Assembly (NCBI GenBank): GCA_014885115.2
Contig: WKLE02001372.1
Location: 1-41,125 of the forward strand
Length of the DNA: 41,125 nucleotides
Direction of reading: 5' to 3'
Origin: Asterionellopsis glacialis
Taxonomy: Eukaryota > Bacillariophyta > Plagiogrammaphyceae > Rhaphoneidales > Asterionellopsidaceae
Both the position numbers and the translations under genes were made by a program. The notes beneath the pieces were generated by a model. It ran no database searches and was not told the DNA's origin. It saw nothing but the letters and a program-made list of their open reading frames with translations. Below, in pieces: positions 21,059 to 31,308 of this stretch (within the stretch, counting starts at the first letter, position 1; each line of letters opens with the position of its first letter).

Positions 21059-23251
21059 CTATACTTCTGCCTTTATCTTTGCAAGTTTACGTGGACCTAA
21101 CCCATTACCTGACATTGGTGCTGATGGTAATACTTTAGAAAATCCATCTTCAAAATCTTCTTCATTAGGATTCATAATAGGTGTCATTTCCTCACCATGA
21201 TGATGATCACCATTCAGCAAGTTATCAGTTTCGTTGGTGGCAGCGGTGGAGGAATCTTCTTCCTCTTCTTTGGTATTATTATTGCTGTTATCTAATCGAG
21301 TTTCTCTTGTCATGAGGAACGAGGCTACGGCCAACATACTACAACATAACCCAAAACTTTGTTTGAAGGTTAAATTGGTTAACAGATTGATAAGTACAAC
21401 AAAGTTTAATGGTAATCGAAAGACATTGTATATAGCTGCTCTTTGATCTTCTGGAACTACCATCCCTTTAATTGTAGACATGGCGGGATAATAGGCTCCA
21501 ATACACCCTTCAAATAATAACAAGGCTGCATAGGATACGTCTAGTCGTGATGAGACAGACACAGCCGCACAGGACAAGGATGATAACGAAAGGGCATATA
21601 CCAAAACTCTAGATGGGGTAATTCCCGCAGATGTCAAGATGGAAAAGGCGGATGTTCCCAACATGCAACATACCATAAAGGTTGCAAATATAGTTCCCAA
21701 TGGTGGACCACCACTACCACTACCATCTGGAGAAGAACCATCCTTATCATCAAGTGCACGAAGTGCGGGTGTCCAATGAAAGATAAAGACATACATGGAT
21801 CCTTCAAAGAAACTACTAATGACACATAGATTGAAGATATCTGGTGAACGCCATACAGTTAGACTTGCAGATCGCAATGCAGAAAACATACCAATCTTAT
21901 GATGATTTTTTCCTTTTCTTCCACCACCCGCACTTGGACTTGTTGTTGTTGTTATTGTCGTCGTCAATTGGCTTTCACTTGTACTGCTCGACAGAGATTT
22001 TGGTGGCGACGACGACAACGATAACGATGAAGAAGAGTCATCTCCATAATTTTCATCCCATACAAAAATGCACAAGACAAAGCAAATAAACAATGCCAAT
22101 AAGGCCAAATCAAATGCTCGAATTCCACCCCCCGTGTAAAGTATATGGTTCCATTCCTTTGCTCCATTTGAATCACCGTCACCACCTGCAGCAGCAGCAA
22201 TTGTTGTAGTGGCACCAATCAAAGCAGGATTCACCTTCCAACCATCCAATAGTAACATTTCTTTGGAAAACATGGGTTGTAACGGATGATCACCTTCTTC
22301 TCCGACGAAGGAATTGGCAATCAGTCCTGCTACGATGGCCACAATGGAACTTCCATAATTGGCAGCACTAAAGCTTTTCGCCAAATAACTTTTATCAATG
22401 TTACGATTGGCATGTGCCTTGATGAGCCACGAATCAAACACACTGAACAATAAACTGGTTGCAATTCCGCCTAGGATACGTCCAATTAATAACACACCAA
22501 AGTGTCGTACATGCTTTGCCAAACAACTGAATGTATACACGACACAATACATGCATGCCGTACGTTTCCGTCCCCATGAATCGGCCAACCCACCTACAAT
22601 GGACCCTACCGACATGCCTGATCCATAGCCAGCGACAAATAAAAATGCTATAGCACGTTGATCATACCCATAGGCGGAATACACGGCATATTTGTAGGGA
22701 CCCTGAAGCCAATCTGCTGCTGTGGCAAATAAATATACAGGTAGGTAGGTAAAGTATAATAAATTTCGATGTCGTTTGGCCATATCGTTGTTATCCATGC
22801 AAGACATAATTGAAGAACAGTAGGGTAACTTTTGACACATGGATTTTGTTCTGGATGACGATGACTTTATATTACTTGTGGTGGTTGGTGTATCCTCCCA
22901 AGATTCGGAATTACTAATTATAGAGGAGGTTGCTCGTCGAAATATTGTTTTTTGTTCTCCTGATTTTGTAGCCGAATGCGAGGATGACAATGGTGTAGCT
23001 TCATCCTTCATTATGGCTGACGAGGATGACATTTCAATATCATCCTTCTCATTCTCCTTATCTACAGCTACTAGCTGTTGCTGTTGCTGCAGTTCTTCTT
23101 GTTGATGTTGTTCCCTTTTCGACAAGTTTCGTCTTGCTGCTCTTGGTAGAATCCATTTTGATAGATTCGCCAATATATTACATCTATATGCTGTAGCAAT
23201 TACATTAAGAGCTAAAGTACCATGCAGCACACCCAAGTAATCTATAGCCAT
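21059..23251 (-). CDS. molybdate-anion transporter, MFSD5/MOT2 family, 730 aa
   Basis: This is a single-exon MFS protein with the hallmarks of the MFSD5 / MOT2 group (MFS_5). It has ADWLQGPYKYAVYSAYG, the loop motif GGLADSWGRKRTACMYC, YTFSCLAKHVRHFGVLL, GRILGGIATSLLFSVFDSW, and in the second half SSFFEGSMYVFIFHWTPAL. Animal MFSD5 and Chlamydomonas MOT2 share these blocks and the latter imports molybdate for molybdenum-cofactor enzymes such as nitrate reductase. Here the protein is longer than the roughly 450-residue animal form. The excess is a Gln/Glu/Ser-rich insert after the first helix (about 45-155), a Ser/Thr/Gly-rich central loop and an acidic Asn-rich tail. The start ATG at 23251 gives MAIDYLGVL, which fits the short first helix of the family. 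Confidence 0.87.
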   Translation of the reverse strand: MAIDYLGVLHGTLALNVIATAYRCNILANLSKWILPRAARRNLSKREQHQQEELQQQQQLVAVDKENEKDDIEMSSSSAIMKDEATPLSSSHSATKSGEQKTIFRRATSSIISNSESWEDTPTTTSNIKSSSSRTKSMCQKLPYCSSIMSCMDNNDMAKRHRNLLYFTYLPVYLFATAADWLQGPYKYAVYSAYGYDQRAIAFLFVAGYGSGMSVGSIVGGLADSWGRKRTACMYCVVYTFSCLAKHVRHFGVLLIGRILGGIATSLLFSVFDSWLIKAHANRNIDKSYLAKSFSAANYGSSIVAIVAGLIANSFVGEEGDHPLQPMFSKEMLLLDGWKVNPALIGATTTIAAAAGGDGDSNGAKEWNHILYTGGGIRAFDLALLALFICFVLCIFVWDENYGDDSSSSLSLSSSPPKSLSSSTSESQLTTTITTTTSPSAGGGRKGKNHHKIGMFSALRSASLTVWRSPDIFNLCVISSFFEGSMYVFIFHWTPALRALDDKDGSSPDGSGSGGPPLGTIFATFMVCCMLGTSAFSILTSAGITPSRVLVYALSLSSLSCAAVSVSSRLDVSYAALLLFEGCIGAYYPAMSTIKGMVVPEDQRAAIYNVFRLPLNFVVLINLLTNLTFKQSFGLCCSMLAVASFLMTRETRLDNSNNNTKEEEEDSSTAATNETDNLLNGDHHHGEEMTPIMNPNEEDFEDGFSKVLPSAPMSGNGLGPRKLAKIKAEV

Positions 23252-24247
23252 TTTTTTCTATGTTTGTGTTGTATTCTTTTCGGATGATCTGCTATGCTAT
23301 GCTATGCTCTCTGCAACGAAATGCAATGCTATCGACTTATATATTTTTTAGTCTTTCTCTGGTTCGTTAGTTCCGGTACGGTACGGACAATAATAATCTA
23401 TTTCTTCTTTCTCCTAATCCAAATTAATTCTCGTTCCATTCCCTGCTGATAGATAATACTGATTAACTATGCAGCTTCAATAGGTCTAGTATAATAATAT
23501 GTGTATTCATCAATGTGTTGGTTGACTTCGTGCTTTTATTGACTTTGTCGTTCGGCGATATGATCCTCTAAAAAGGAAAAATAAATTCCTGCTTTGCTCT
23601 GCTTGCGTGCCTCTGTAGTTGACAGCCATAAACATTTATATATGATTCATGCCATGGGTACCATAAATGTACAGAACGTGACAGTAGCATAGACAGTATG
23701 AAAATTAATTGACTTGAGACTACTTTACTGTACATCGTATGATGTATTAATACAGGGTACCTCTATATTATTAAAAAATACCTACCTTGTACAGTAGATA
23801 GAACGAATGACATCTCTTCAAACGCAACGGAAGAGAATTTTTTTCGGAGGCGGATTTGAATACTGTCTGTACAGGATTTCTATGAAAATAACCTTGTATG
23901 TATAATACCATTTCTGTAGGATCAGTAGACTGAGTCAATAACACTAACACTATCCAGTCCATTTCTGCTACCCGCAACAGACAGATGAAATTCATGATTT
24001 TTAAAAGTCGGTTTGACAGTCAGTCATGCATCTGAGAGGAAAGGGACAGACCGAAGGTCGCTAGTTAGTAGTAGAATAAACTCAAAAACATAGTTTTAGG
24101 AATAGGTTTATCGTACCCCGCTCCTCTAGGACTCTGACAACATCAGGATCAGGTCATCATCAATCAATTTGTTCAACCCTAGTGTCCCTTTTTTTCTCCT
24201 ATCTTTCTATCTACAAGTCACTTTTTCAATCTCCTTTTTTTTTAATT
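23252..24247. other. intergenic, promoter of MFSD5-like gene
   Basis: It contains a TATGC pentanucleotide repeat (23291-23308) and many GTAC words (for example 23377-23386, 23657-23660, 23756-23760). No gene is seen. The last 100 bp are T-rich and probably hold the 3' end of the POLD3-like gene. Confidence 0.5.
23291..23308. repeat. (GCTAT)n short tandem repeat
   Basis: About three and a half GCTAT units, in the 5' leader of the MFSD5-like gene. Confidence 0.8.
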
Positions 24248-26010
24248 TTATTTCTTTTTTTGAAAGAATCCCATAAGTCCTGCTTGTTTCATATTTTTTG
24301 GATTTACACCTGTTTTCTTTTTAGGCTGACCTCCTCCTCCTAATGCTGATGACTTGTTGTTGGTGGTATGAAATTTGGAATGTTTTGATTGTTCTTGTTC
24401 TTTTTTCCATTCATCTTCCGGCACATCTTCCCATACAGTTACAGTTTCTGTATGTATGTATCCATTGGAATCCACTGTAGTTTTATCGACAAGTTTCTTA
24501 CGACGTTTGCGCGTACCATTCGTACAAGACGACGATTGTGATGATTCTTGTGATTTCGTAATTTTGCCTTTAGCTGTAAAAGCATCCATGGCACCAACAA
24601 CCTTATTCGTAGTATCATCATCATCACTATCATACATGTCTTGCTGGTGTTTGTCACTACTATTCAATAATGGACGTTGTTGTTCTGATTTAGCTTGACG
24701 TACTTTTTCTTCATTTTCGGCCACCTTGGTAGTACGACGTTTCTCGGATTGTTTGACACGTCGAACACGTTCTTTTTCACTTTGTTCAAAATCATCATCT
24801 TCATCTTGATCACCTACAAAATCATCGGCATTCCCTACTCCTGTATTCTTCTTATTGTTGTTGTTCTTTTTCGTACTAGTATTGTTCTTGGATGATTTGA
24901 CATTGACCACATTTTCCTTTTCCTCTTGTTCTTCACATGATGATGTTTCACTCTTTTTCTTTTGATATTTCGTTTTTTTCCTAGGTGAAGGTTTACCATC
25001 ACCACCATCATTATCATCATCCATAGCCATGTCCATGACATTATCATCTTTAGATATTTCTTCCACATCATCATCATTATCATTCTTGGGTTTGGAATTT
25101 CGGTTTGTCTTTTGTAATGAGGCAGTTGAAGTAGTTGTGGTGACTGTTGTTGTTGTTGTTGTTTTCTTTTTGGATGATTTATTAGTGTTTCCAAAAAAAG
25201 ATGCAGCCGTTGTAGTTTTACGTGGTGCAACTTTAGTCGACTTGTGGGAAAGACTCGCAGTGGCAGCAGTAGAAGTAGATTTGTTGCTCTTCTTGTGGAA
25301 AGAAGAAGAAGAAGAAGAGTCTTTCCCAGTAGTTTTGCTGCTGCTGCTACCTGAAATACGCAATTGTCGACTTGTTTCCATATCTAAACGTTGAGGTACA
25401 GTAGTAGTAGTAGATGGTACAATTGTTGAACAATGAAGGTCTACATTCGTTTCTGAATTCAAGACACATTCTGGATTATCCTTGATGGTTGCCACATTAC
25501 GTTCATGAGCTGTTTCGACCCCTTCATGAGGACTGGCATTGCCATTTTCATTATCCACCACAAGTGAAAGAGAATAGACTAAACCGGTTGTAATGTCATT
25601 GATATCGTTTGTTTTTACCATCTTGACAACTGCATTCATTCGTGAGGGATGATGATTGTATAGAAGGGTAAAATAGTTTCACAAGTAAATAGTTAGTTTT
25701 CCTCAATCAAAGTACGGGAAAACATAACATGCACACATACAATATACGTACCTGTTTTCTTTGGTTCTTGTTGCACTGTAGGTACAGTTGCAGTGGTTGT
25801 CGTCGTCATTTTTAACTGTGTAACTTGATAGGAGTTATCTGGATATTTTTGGGGTATACTTTTGAGTAATTCAGATGCCACGGTCCTTGGTATACCTAAC
25901 TGTAAGGACACTGTTTGATTCGTTACACATCGTTGTTCATGATGAAGCCACGACAAAACTTCTTCTACTTGATCACTTGTATAATATTCTTCTACAACAC
26001 CTAATGACAT
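24248..26010 (-). CDS. POLD3: DNA polymerase delta subunit 3 (POLD3/Cdc27)-like, 546 aa
   Basis: Exons 26010-25752 and 25629-24248 join in frame over a 122-bp intron (donor GTACGT, acceptor TGCAG). The N-terminus is a winged-helix-like region (YYTSDQVEEVLSWLHHEQ ... PRTVASELLKSI ... YQVTQL) continuing after the splice into GLVYSLSLVV, the expected order for p66/Cdc27. The middle is long, Ser/Thr/Lys/Asp-rich and low complexity, as in all POLD3 proteins. The last residues, QAGLMGFFQKKK, form a textbook PCNA-interacting PIP box (Q535xxL538xxF541F542) at the extreme C-terminus, where Cdc27 has it. It would tether polymerase delta to PCNA during replication. Start chosen at ATG 26010 (acATGt); the longer frame begins at GTG. 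The main doubt is that the N-terminal match is by eye and the rest is low complexity. Confidence 0.82.
25630..25751 (-). other. intron of POLD3-like gene (122 bp)
   Basis: Donor GTACGT at 25751 and acceptor ...AATGCAG ending at 25630. Phase 1 on both sides (aca g|tt gtc) gives KT-VVKMV. Read-through instead ends at a stop near 25693. Confidence 0.75.
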
Positions 26011-26900
26011 GTTTCGTCTCTCGCTCTCTCGCTCTTGCCCTTTTGTCACTACTTTCTATGTGTTCTACTTTTACCGTGTACTTACTATAGCTTTGTGGTG
26101 CTTTGCAATAATCGAATGTACCTGGGTGGAAGACACACGAATGTTGGGTTGGGTTGTTGTTGTGAGAACGTAGAGGCGATGCTGTCCAAATAATCAATGA
26201 CAACCTCTTTTTCAAGGTTGGCGCGCCATTTTTTCAATTTTTCAGTTTTTGGTCAAATTTGTGTGTTTGTCTGTGTAATATTAGACTTTGGTTCACGAAC
26301 ATTGTGCATACAACATATCAAAAGACGGTAGATCATGGGCTGTGCATGGAGATTTTGACAGCTGTCAATGCTTGAGTGTTGAAGTCAAGTACGTAGTCTA
26401 CTTATTACTTATAATAATTCCTATGAACTATCTGTATCGTACCGGTAAAGGAGTTCGGGTTGTCACATTCTTCAATCGAAGTCTTCTCTTCTCGTATATA
26501 TTATGGTAGGTGCGGTGATGGGGCGCGTGCATGACATTAGACATCACATGCTGCTGCAACCTGCTGCTCTGCTGATGTGTGGTTTTAGTAAGACATCAAA
26601 AATTCTACGAAAAAAAAGAAAATCTTTTTTTGGCTCTGTGTCCTTGTTCCACGATTGAATATTATATTATATTACACAGGGCGCTGACTTACTTCTTCTC
26701 TATTGTCATCTTCTCTTTCTAGTCTAGAGATATCTTGACATATAACCAAATATAGAGAAAGAACATCTCCAAGAAGAATCCAATCATTATACTTCTTTGT
26801 ACTATCTTCGACTTTCTACACAGTTTTAGTTTGCTGTCGGCTTTTCTTTTTTCTTTCTCTCAAGACAGACGTTATTTTATTCAAACAACACATAATCATT
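26011..26900. other. divergent promoter region
   Basis: This space lies between the divergent POLD3-like and plastid-protein genes. Pyrimidine-rich leaders flank both sides (26690-26880 on plus). No gene is seen inside. Confidence 0.5.
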
Positions 26901-27458
26901 ATGAAACTTTCTATTGCAACAGTTGTAGCTGCTGCTGCTGCTGTTACGGCAACTTCATCCGCATTCGTCATTCAACCGCAACGTAGTGCCAAGACGAATA
27001 CACGTTTATTTTTAGAAGATCATATTGCTAAAATGATTGATCAAGAATTACATCGCTTGGAGCATAAAGATGAATTCGATAAAAAGGCTGCAGAAGAATT
27101 TCGCAAGGTTGTAGAAGAACATAAAGGCGATGTGTTACCCTCGAACTTTGAAGCTACAGAGTATGCGACCGAAGAATTCGTATCACCACGTGAACGCAAA
27201 CGTGATGAACGAATGGCCAAAATGAATCCACAAGCCTATTGTGCTGACCGTTGCATAGCTACAGGTAATTGTGATGTCTTTGAAGATATTTTTGAAATGT
27301 CACCTCTAGAAGTTATTAAATTTTGTGATGAATGTGTCTTGAGCGAAGATGAAGAACCATGCGATGTACCCGAAGCCATGTTGAATACTGACGATGCAAT
27401 GGAAAAATTACGTAAATCGATTCAACAAGATATGAACAACAAAAAGTTGAAACCCTAG
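26901..27458 (+). CDS. putative plastid-targeted Cys-rich acidic protein, 185 aa
   Basis: The ATG at 26901 follows a CT-rich leader. Residues 1-22 are a signal peptide with a long Ala/Val core. The cleavage region TSSAFVIQP resembles the diatom/secondary-plastid 'ASAFAP' motif with its essential Phe, followed by a short basic Ser/Thr/Arg transit region (RSAKTNTRLF). This predicts import into a complex plastid. The mature part has a charged helical segment (HIAKMIDQELHRLEHKDEF...) and a conserved-looking acidic Cys module with the pattern YCADRCIATGNCDVFED ... VIKFCDECVLSEDEEPCDVPE. Its six cysteines could form disulfides or bind metal. I do not recognise a named family. It is probably a lineage-conserved stramenopile plastid protein. 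Function unknown. Confidence 0.75.
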   Translation: MKLSIATVVAAAAAVTATSSAFVIQPQRSAKTNTRLFLEDHIAKMIDQELHRLEHKDEFDKKAAEEFRKVVEEHKGDVLPSNFEATEYATEEFVSPRERKRDERMAKMNPQAYCADRCIATGNCDVFEDIFEMSPLEVIKFCDECVLSEDEEPCDVPEAMLNTDDAMEKLRKSIQQDMNNKKLKP

Positions 27459-27656
27459 ATACGAAAGGACAAATTGGCGATTGGCGTGTTATAATCATTA
27501 CGTGCATAACGTGTAGTAGTATATGCAAGTATAGTATTATTATTGTTATTATTTGGCTTCTTGAAAGCATTGTACTGTATGTGATATATTATGGAACGTC
27601 TCCGAGCACAATCTTCTTGCGAAAAAAAAAAGTTTTGCTCGCAGTGTCCCCCCCTC

Positions 27657-27695
27657 NNNNNNNNNNNNNNNNNNNNNNNNNNNNNNNNNNNNNNN
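27657..27695. other. assembly gap (39 N)
   Basis: A run of N bordered by a C-run and by a TC repeat, so the gap is probably an unresolved simple repeat. Confidence 0.99.
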
Positions 27696-27714
27696 TCTCT
27701 CTCTCTCTCTCTCT
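27696..27714. repeat. (TC)n microsatellite abutting the gap
   Basis: Nine TC units follow directly after the N run; the true repeat is likely longer. Confidence 0.9.
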
Positions 27715-28033
27715 ACTTTCACCTAAAGATCTAAATTAGAACGACTTACATTTCACTTCTCGACAGAATTCAAAATTCCTACCCCCCTAGGGACAGATTT
27801 TCCGTGTTTCATCTGGATTTTTTTCTTCTTTTCGACCCCCCAAACACCGTGAGACTGTTCAATTTTCTCTCATTGTTTGGCCAAAAGTGAGTACAAATTC
27901 TTTTTAGTGATATCATATTTTTGTAATAATCTGTTCTGAAATTAACTGCGAAACTCTTAGTTTGACAACTTTTCCATAGTAATGGCTAAAATCCCTAAAA
28001 ACATGACAATTGTGCTCCTTTTCCGTGTTTGGC

Positions 28034-28590
28034 AATCAAAGATGACAAGAACCATGAGTTTGTCCACTTTGTTGTGTCGAAAGGTAGTTTTTCAATGAAG
28101 GAGGGGGTGGCAGTTCCTGAAATATTGAAAAAATGATTTGAAAAAAAATGCAAATTTTGAGAAATCATTGCTGTCCAAAGAACATTCATGTCAGAATTTT
28201 TGCTGATGTTGATGATACATGTTTTGAAATGCTACTGCCGACCGAGTCAACAGAGCAATCTAAATTGTTCGCAACACAATGATTGACCAAGTCAACCATA
28301 TTTGGGGAACAAATTAATGCATTGATTTTGATGGTAAAAGGGGAATTCAAAAGAGGATTGATAGCTTCTCATGATTCTGCTCCACAAAGTAGACTAGAAG
28401 GCAATCAAAGATGACAAGAACCATGAGTTTGTCCACTTTGTTGTGTCGAAAGGTAGTTTTTTGATGAAGGAGGGAGTGACATTTCCTGAAATATTGAAAA
28501 AATGATTTGAAAAAAAAATGCAAATTTTGAGAAATCATTGCTGTCCAAAGAACATTCATGTCAGAATTTTTGCTGACATTGATGATACAT
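28034..28590 (+). repeat. tandem direct duplication of ~185 bp (units start 28034 and 28403)
   Basis: The segment from about 28034 to 28218 reappears at about 28403 to 28589 with roughly ten differences, 369 bp downstream. Both copies encode the same broken peptide series (KDDKNHEFVHFVVSKG, then PEILKK). The differences are mostly base changes plus one A-run indel, so the duplication is not brand new. The coding-like content is degenerate, as in an old mobile-element fragment. Confidence 0.8.
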
Positions 28591-30009
28591 TACATTATGC
28601 AAGTACAGAACAAGAGTTACCACTTACCTGTCTTTTTGTCCCCTGTTCAACAAAATATCTTCAGAAATGGTAGGACATGGTTGAAAAATTACCTGTCTTT
28701 GTGTCCCAATCCAAAAGATATCTTCAAAGAGGGTCCATTACCTGTCTTTGTGTTGCAATCCAAAAGATACCTTCAAAAAGTGGTCTGTCATTGTTGAAAA
28801 GTAATGATGGACTGCGAAAATAATGGTCTGTCAATGACGCAAAAATATTCTGACCTACTGTCCCGGCTATAAAATCTGTCCACCTGGCCCAACATTGAAT
28901 ATAACAAAATGATAGATTTAAAAAGAGCAAAGGGAGGGAGTGCAATTGGGTTGAAAAGAAAATGACAACCAACAAAATCAAAAACACTCACGGAAATGCC
29001 ATGGCAAAACGATTGCAACAAAAAATAAATTTGTGTTTCTAAAAATATAAAGTCCATGATCCAAAATTATGTTCACCAAAGTTTCAAATTAATATCAAAC
29101 ATCCAAGACAATATAAAAAATAAACATGTGCCAGAAGAACCAAAATTGAGATGCGAAACATAAGGATTATATCGAAACCGGTTGCGGAAAGGGAAAAGGG
29201 GGAAGGACCGGAATTGATCTAACCCGAACTCAAACGAGATTCGGAATTCGAATTGGGGTCAACCAGTACACAAAAAAAATAGGATAGGTTGACGTCATTG
29301 ATCACGTCAAAACCCCATGACAAATAATTAGAATAGGCAAATAAGAGCTTCAAGGCATGAAAGATACTTAATACGCGTACCTAGTGTATCAGTGTACCGG
29401 TTTTGAGTCATGTAATTACTGGTAGTTCACTCGAAAATACTTTGTAGGCCTAAGGTCCTAAGGACAGTTCCGCTAGGGACTTACCTGGTATGCAGAAGTA
29501 TAGGTTTTGCACATGATAATGTACCAGGTACATTTTAATGATACCAGGTACACTTTCTTTGGATGTTATATCATGTACCGGTAAATAGTCGACTAAGGTT
29601 GATACTAAAATAGTACTTGGTTAAAAGAAGTCCCACATGCTTAATAAAATACTGGCAATTACGACGTGGTTCCAACGGAGGTGCGGGTATTTGTCGCTGG
29701 TAAGTAACATCGCTAAAGAAGTTCACTATGATTTACAGAAAGTTGCTTTTTCCATACCTTTTTTTGGCTTGTGATGTAACAGGTACAGGTACGGTAGTCC
29801 CACGTAAACTCTAGTACATGTAACGTACGCCGGAGAAAAATATTCTTGTTTGAGATCAACAACTAACTATAACTGTGTCTCCTCATCTACTGTGTCTTGT
29901 CAAAAAAGCAAGAAGCGAAGCCCAGCTGTGCAATGTAGATCCTAGTAATAAATTTCCAAGAGTAAACGAAAAATAAATATCAAAACAAAAAAAGTAATTC
30001 CTCAAGGAG
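28591..30009. other. gene-free, degenerate and GTAC-rich DNA
   Basis: 28600-29300 continues the degraded coding-like tract on the plus strand without an intact frame. 29360-29830 is dense in GTAC tetramers (about eleven in 470 bp), including two copies of the word taccaggtaca near 29522 and 29542. It is the 5' flank of the next gene. Confidence 0.5.
28619..28790 (+). repeat. degenerate ~50-bp tandem repeat (three units)
   Basis: Three consecutive units begin ttacctgtctttktgt and continue caatccaaaagatatcttcaaa, at about 28625, 28690 and 28738. The latter two are closest to each other; the first is more diverged and longer. Confidence 0.65.
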
Positions 30010-31308
30010 ATGTCTCCGGTACTGGTAGCGAGTAGCGTCTCTCCCGCCCCCTCGCAACCCATGACAACCGCTTTGTCAATAACAATGGAACAACAACAAG
30101 AAGAAAAACAAAGAAGGATGAATCATGACGACCATTTCAATTATTCAAGTAAAAGTGAAGAGTTGTTGCTATGGAGTCATAGTCATGATGATGATGATGA
30201 TGAAGAAGAGCAACAACAAGAACAAGAACGTCCTCACAGCGAAAGAATAATAATAACATCTTCTCCTTCTCGTCGTCGTCGTCGTCATTCTCTAAATAGC
30301 TCTGGTAAATTTTCTTTCATTCGACGAAAACGAATGAGGGGTGAAATTAATACAGAAACTACCACGGCAAGTCGTACATCGTCACGACGAAGTAGTTTTG
30401 GTAGTATTTTTTCATCCTTTCGTGTAGGCGTAAAAAGTAAACGAAAAAAATCAAGTCATGATGGAAGTAATAACGAGATTTGTCCAAAAATTGATCATGT
30501 AAAGGATGTTGTACTAGTACAACAACAACAACAAGAAGAAACACGTAGTAATAACAGTGAGCTACTTTGTAAAACAATTTCCTTTGATAATAGTAAACAC
30601 CCAGCACCACCACTCATGAATGAAGATTATGTTGTAGGAGAGCATCCGAATCATGATTATAATAATGAACATCCACAATTCCATCAAGCACTATTGGAAC
30701 ATCAAAAACAGCAGCAGCAACAAGAACAACATTATCGGTCAGCATCTATGTCACCCTTGTTACCATCATCATTACCATTGCAACACCATCATCATGAACA
30801 ACAACAAGAACAACATAAACAACAAGATGAGAAATCTAGTAATCATCATGAACAACAACAACAACAACGACGACGACGACGACAACAACAACAACAAGCA
30901 GCATCACATCATCATGCGTATTATCATCATCAACCATATGATTGGGAAAATTTGATTGAAGGTGATGATGATCATGGGTCAGTATCCACATCCACCACAA
31001 CACCACCAATATTATTATTTTCCTTTTTTCATCATCCAAAGAATAATAATGAACCATACGAACCATTTCAAGATCTATCTACTTTTTGGTATGATGTTGG
31101 ATGTACACTTTTCAATTCTATAGTGTTTGGTACATGTTGGACATGCAAAGTAAGTCGTACTATATGTTTGTTTTTGTTTTTATTACAACCTTTAGTATTT
31201 CTATTGGGGATCCTACCTACTATATATGTTACATATGCCATGATCAAATTCATGACATGGATGTTCGATAACAAGAATAGTTATCGAATGTTCCATATCA
31301 ATGGTTAG
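30010..31308 (+). CDS. low-complexity Gln/His-rich protein with C-terminal membrane segment, 432 aa
   Basis: The ATG at 30010 (gagATGt) opens a single frame. The first 340 residues are disordered, with Ser/Asp/Glu runs, an Arg run (SPSRRRRRHS), basic patches (FSFIRRKRMRG, VGVKSKRKKSS) that could act as nuclear or membrane-binding signals, and long Gln/His blocks from CAA/CAT repeats. The last 80 residues differ. FQDLSTFWYDVGCTLFNSIVF leads into a Cys-containing loop and one long hydrophobic stretch (ICLFLFLLQPLVFLLGILP, about 383-410), so a tail-anchored topology is likely. No family recognised. The hydrophobic C-terminus argues for a real gene rather than a repeat artefact. Confidence 0.6.
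   Translation: MSPVLVASSVSPAPSQPMTTALSITMEQQQEEKQRRMNHDDHFNYSSKSEELLLWSHSHDDDDDEEEQQQEQERPHSERIIITSSPSRRRRRHSLNSSGKFSFIRRKRMRGEINTETTTASRTSSRRSSFGSIFSSFRVGVKSKRKKSSHDGSNNEICPKIDHVKDVVLVQQQQQEETRSNNSELLCKTISFDNSKHPAPPLMNEDYVVGEHPNHDYNNEHPQFHQALLEHQKQQQQQEQHYRSASMSPLLPSSLPLQHHHHEQQQEQHKQQDEKSSNHHEQQQQQRRRRRQQQQQAASHHHAYYHHQPYDWENLIEGDDDHGSVSTSTTTPPILLFSFFHHPKNNNEPYEPFQDLSTFWYDVGCTLFNSIVFGTCWTCKVSRTICLFLFLLQPLVFLLGILPTIYVTYAMIKFMTWMFDNKNSYRMFHING

Larger units (their letters stand above)
27459..28030. other. intergenic with assembly gap
   Basis: 3' flank of the plastid-protein gene (possible poly(A) area near 27530-27590), then a C-run, a gap and a CT microsatellite. No gene is seen. Confidence 0.5.

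Noticed and set aside
24835..25394. Open frames over the POLD3 middle region on both strands
   Set aside because: They are shadows of trinucleotide-rich coding sequence (Lys/Asp/Ser runs) and have no independent signals.
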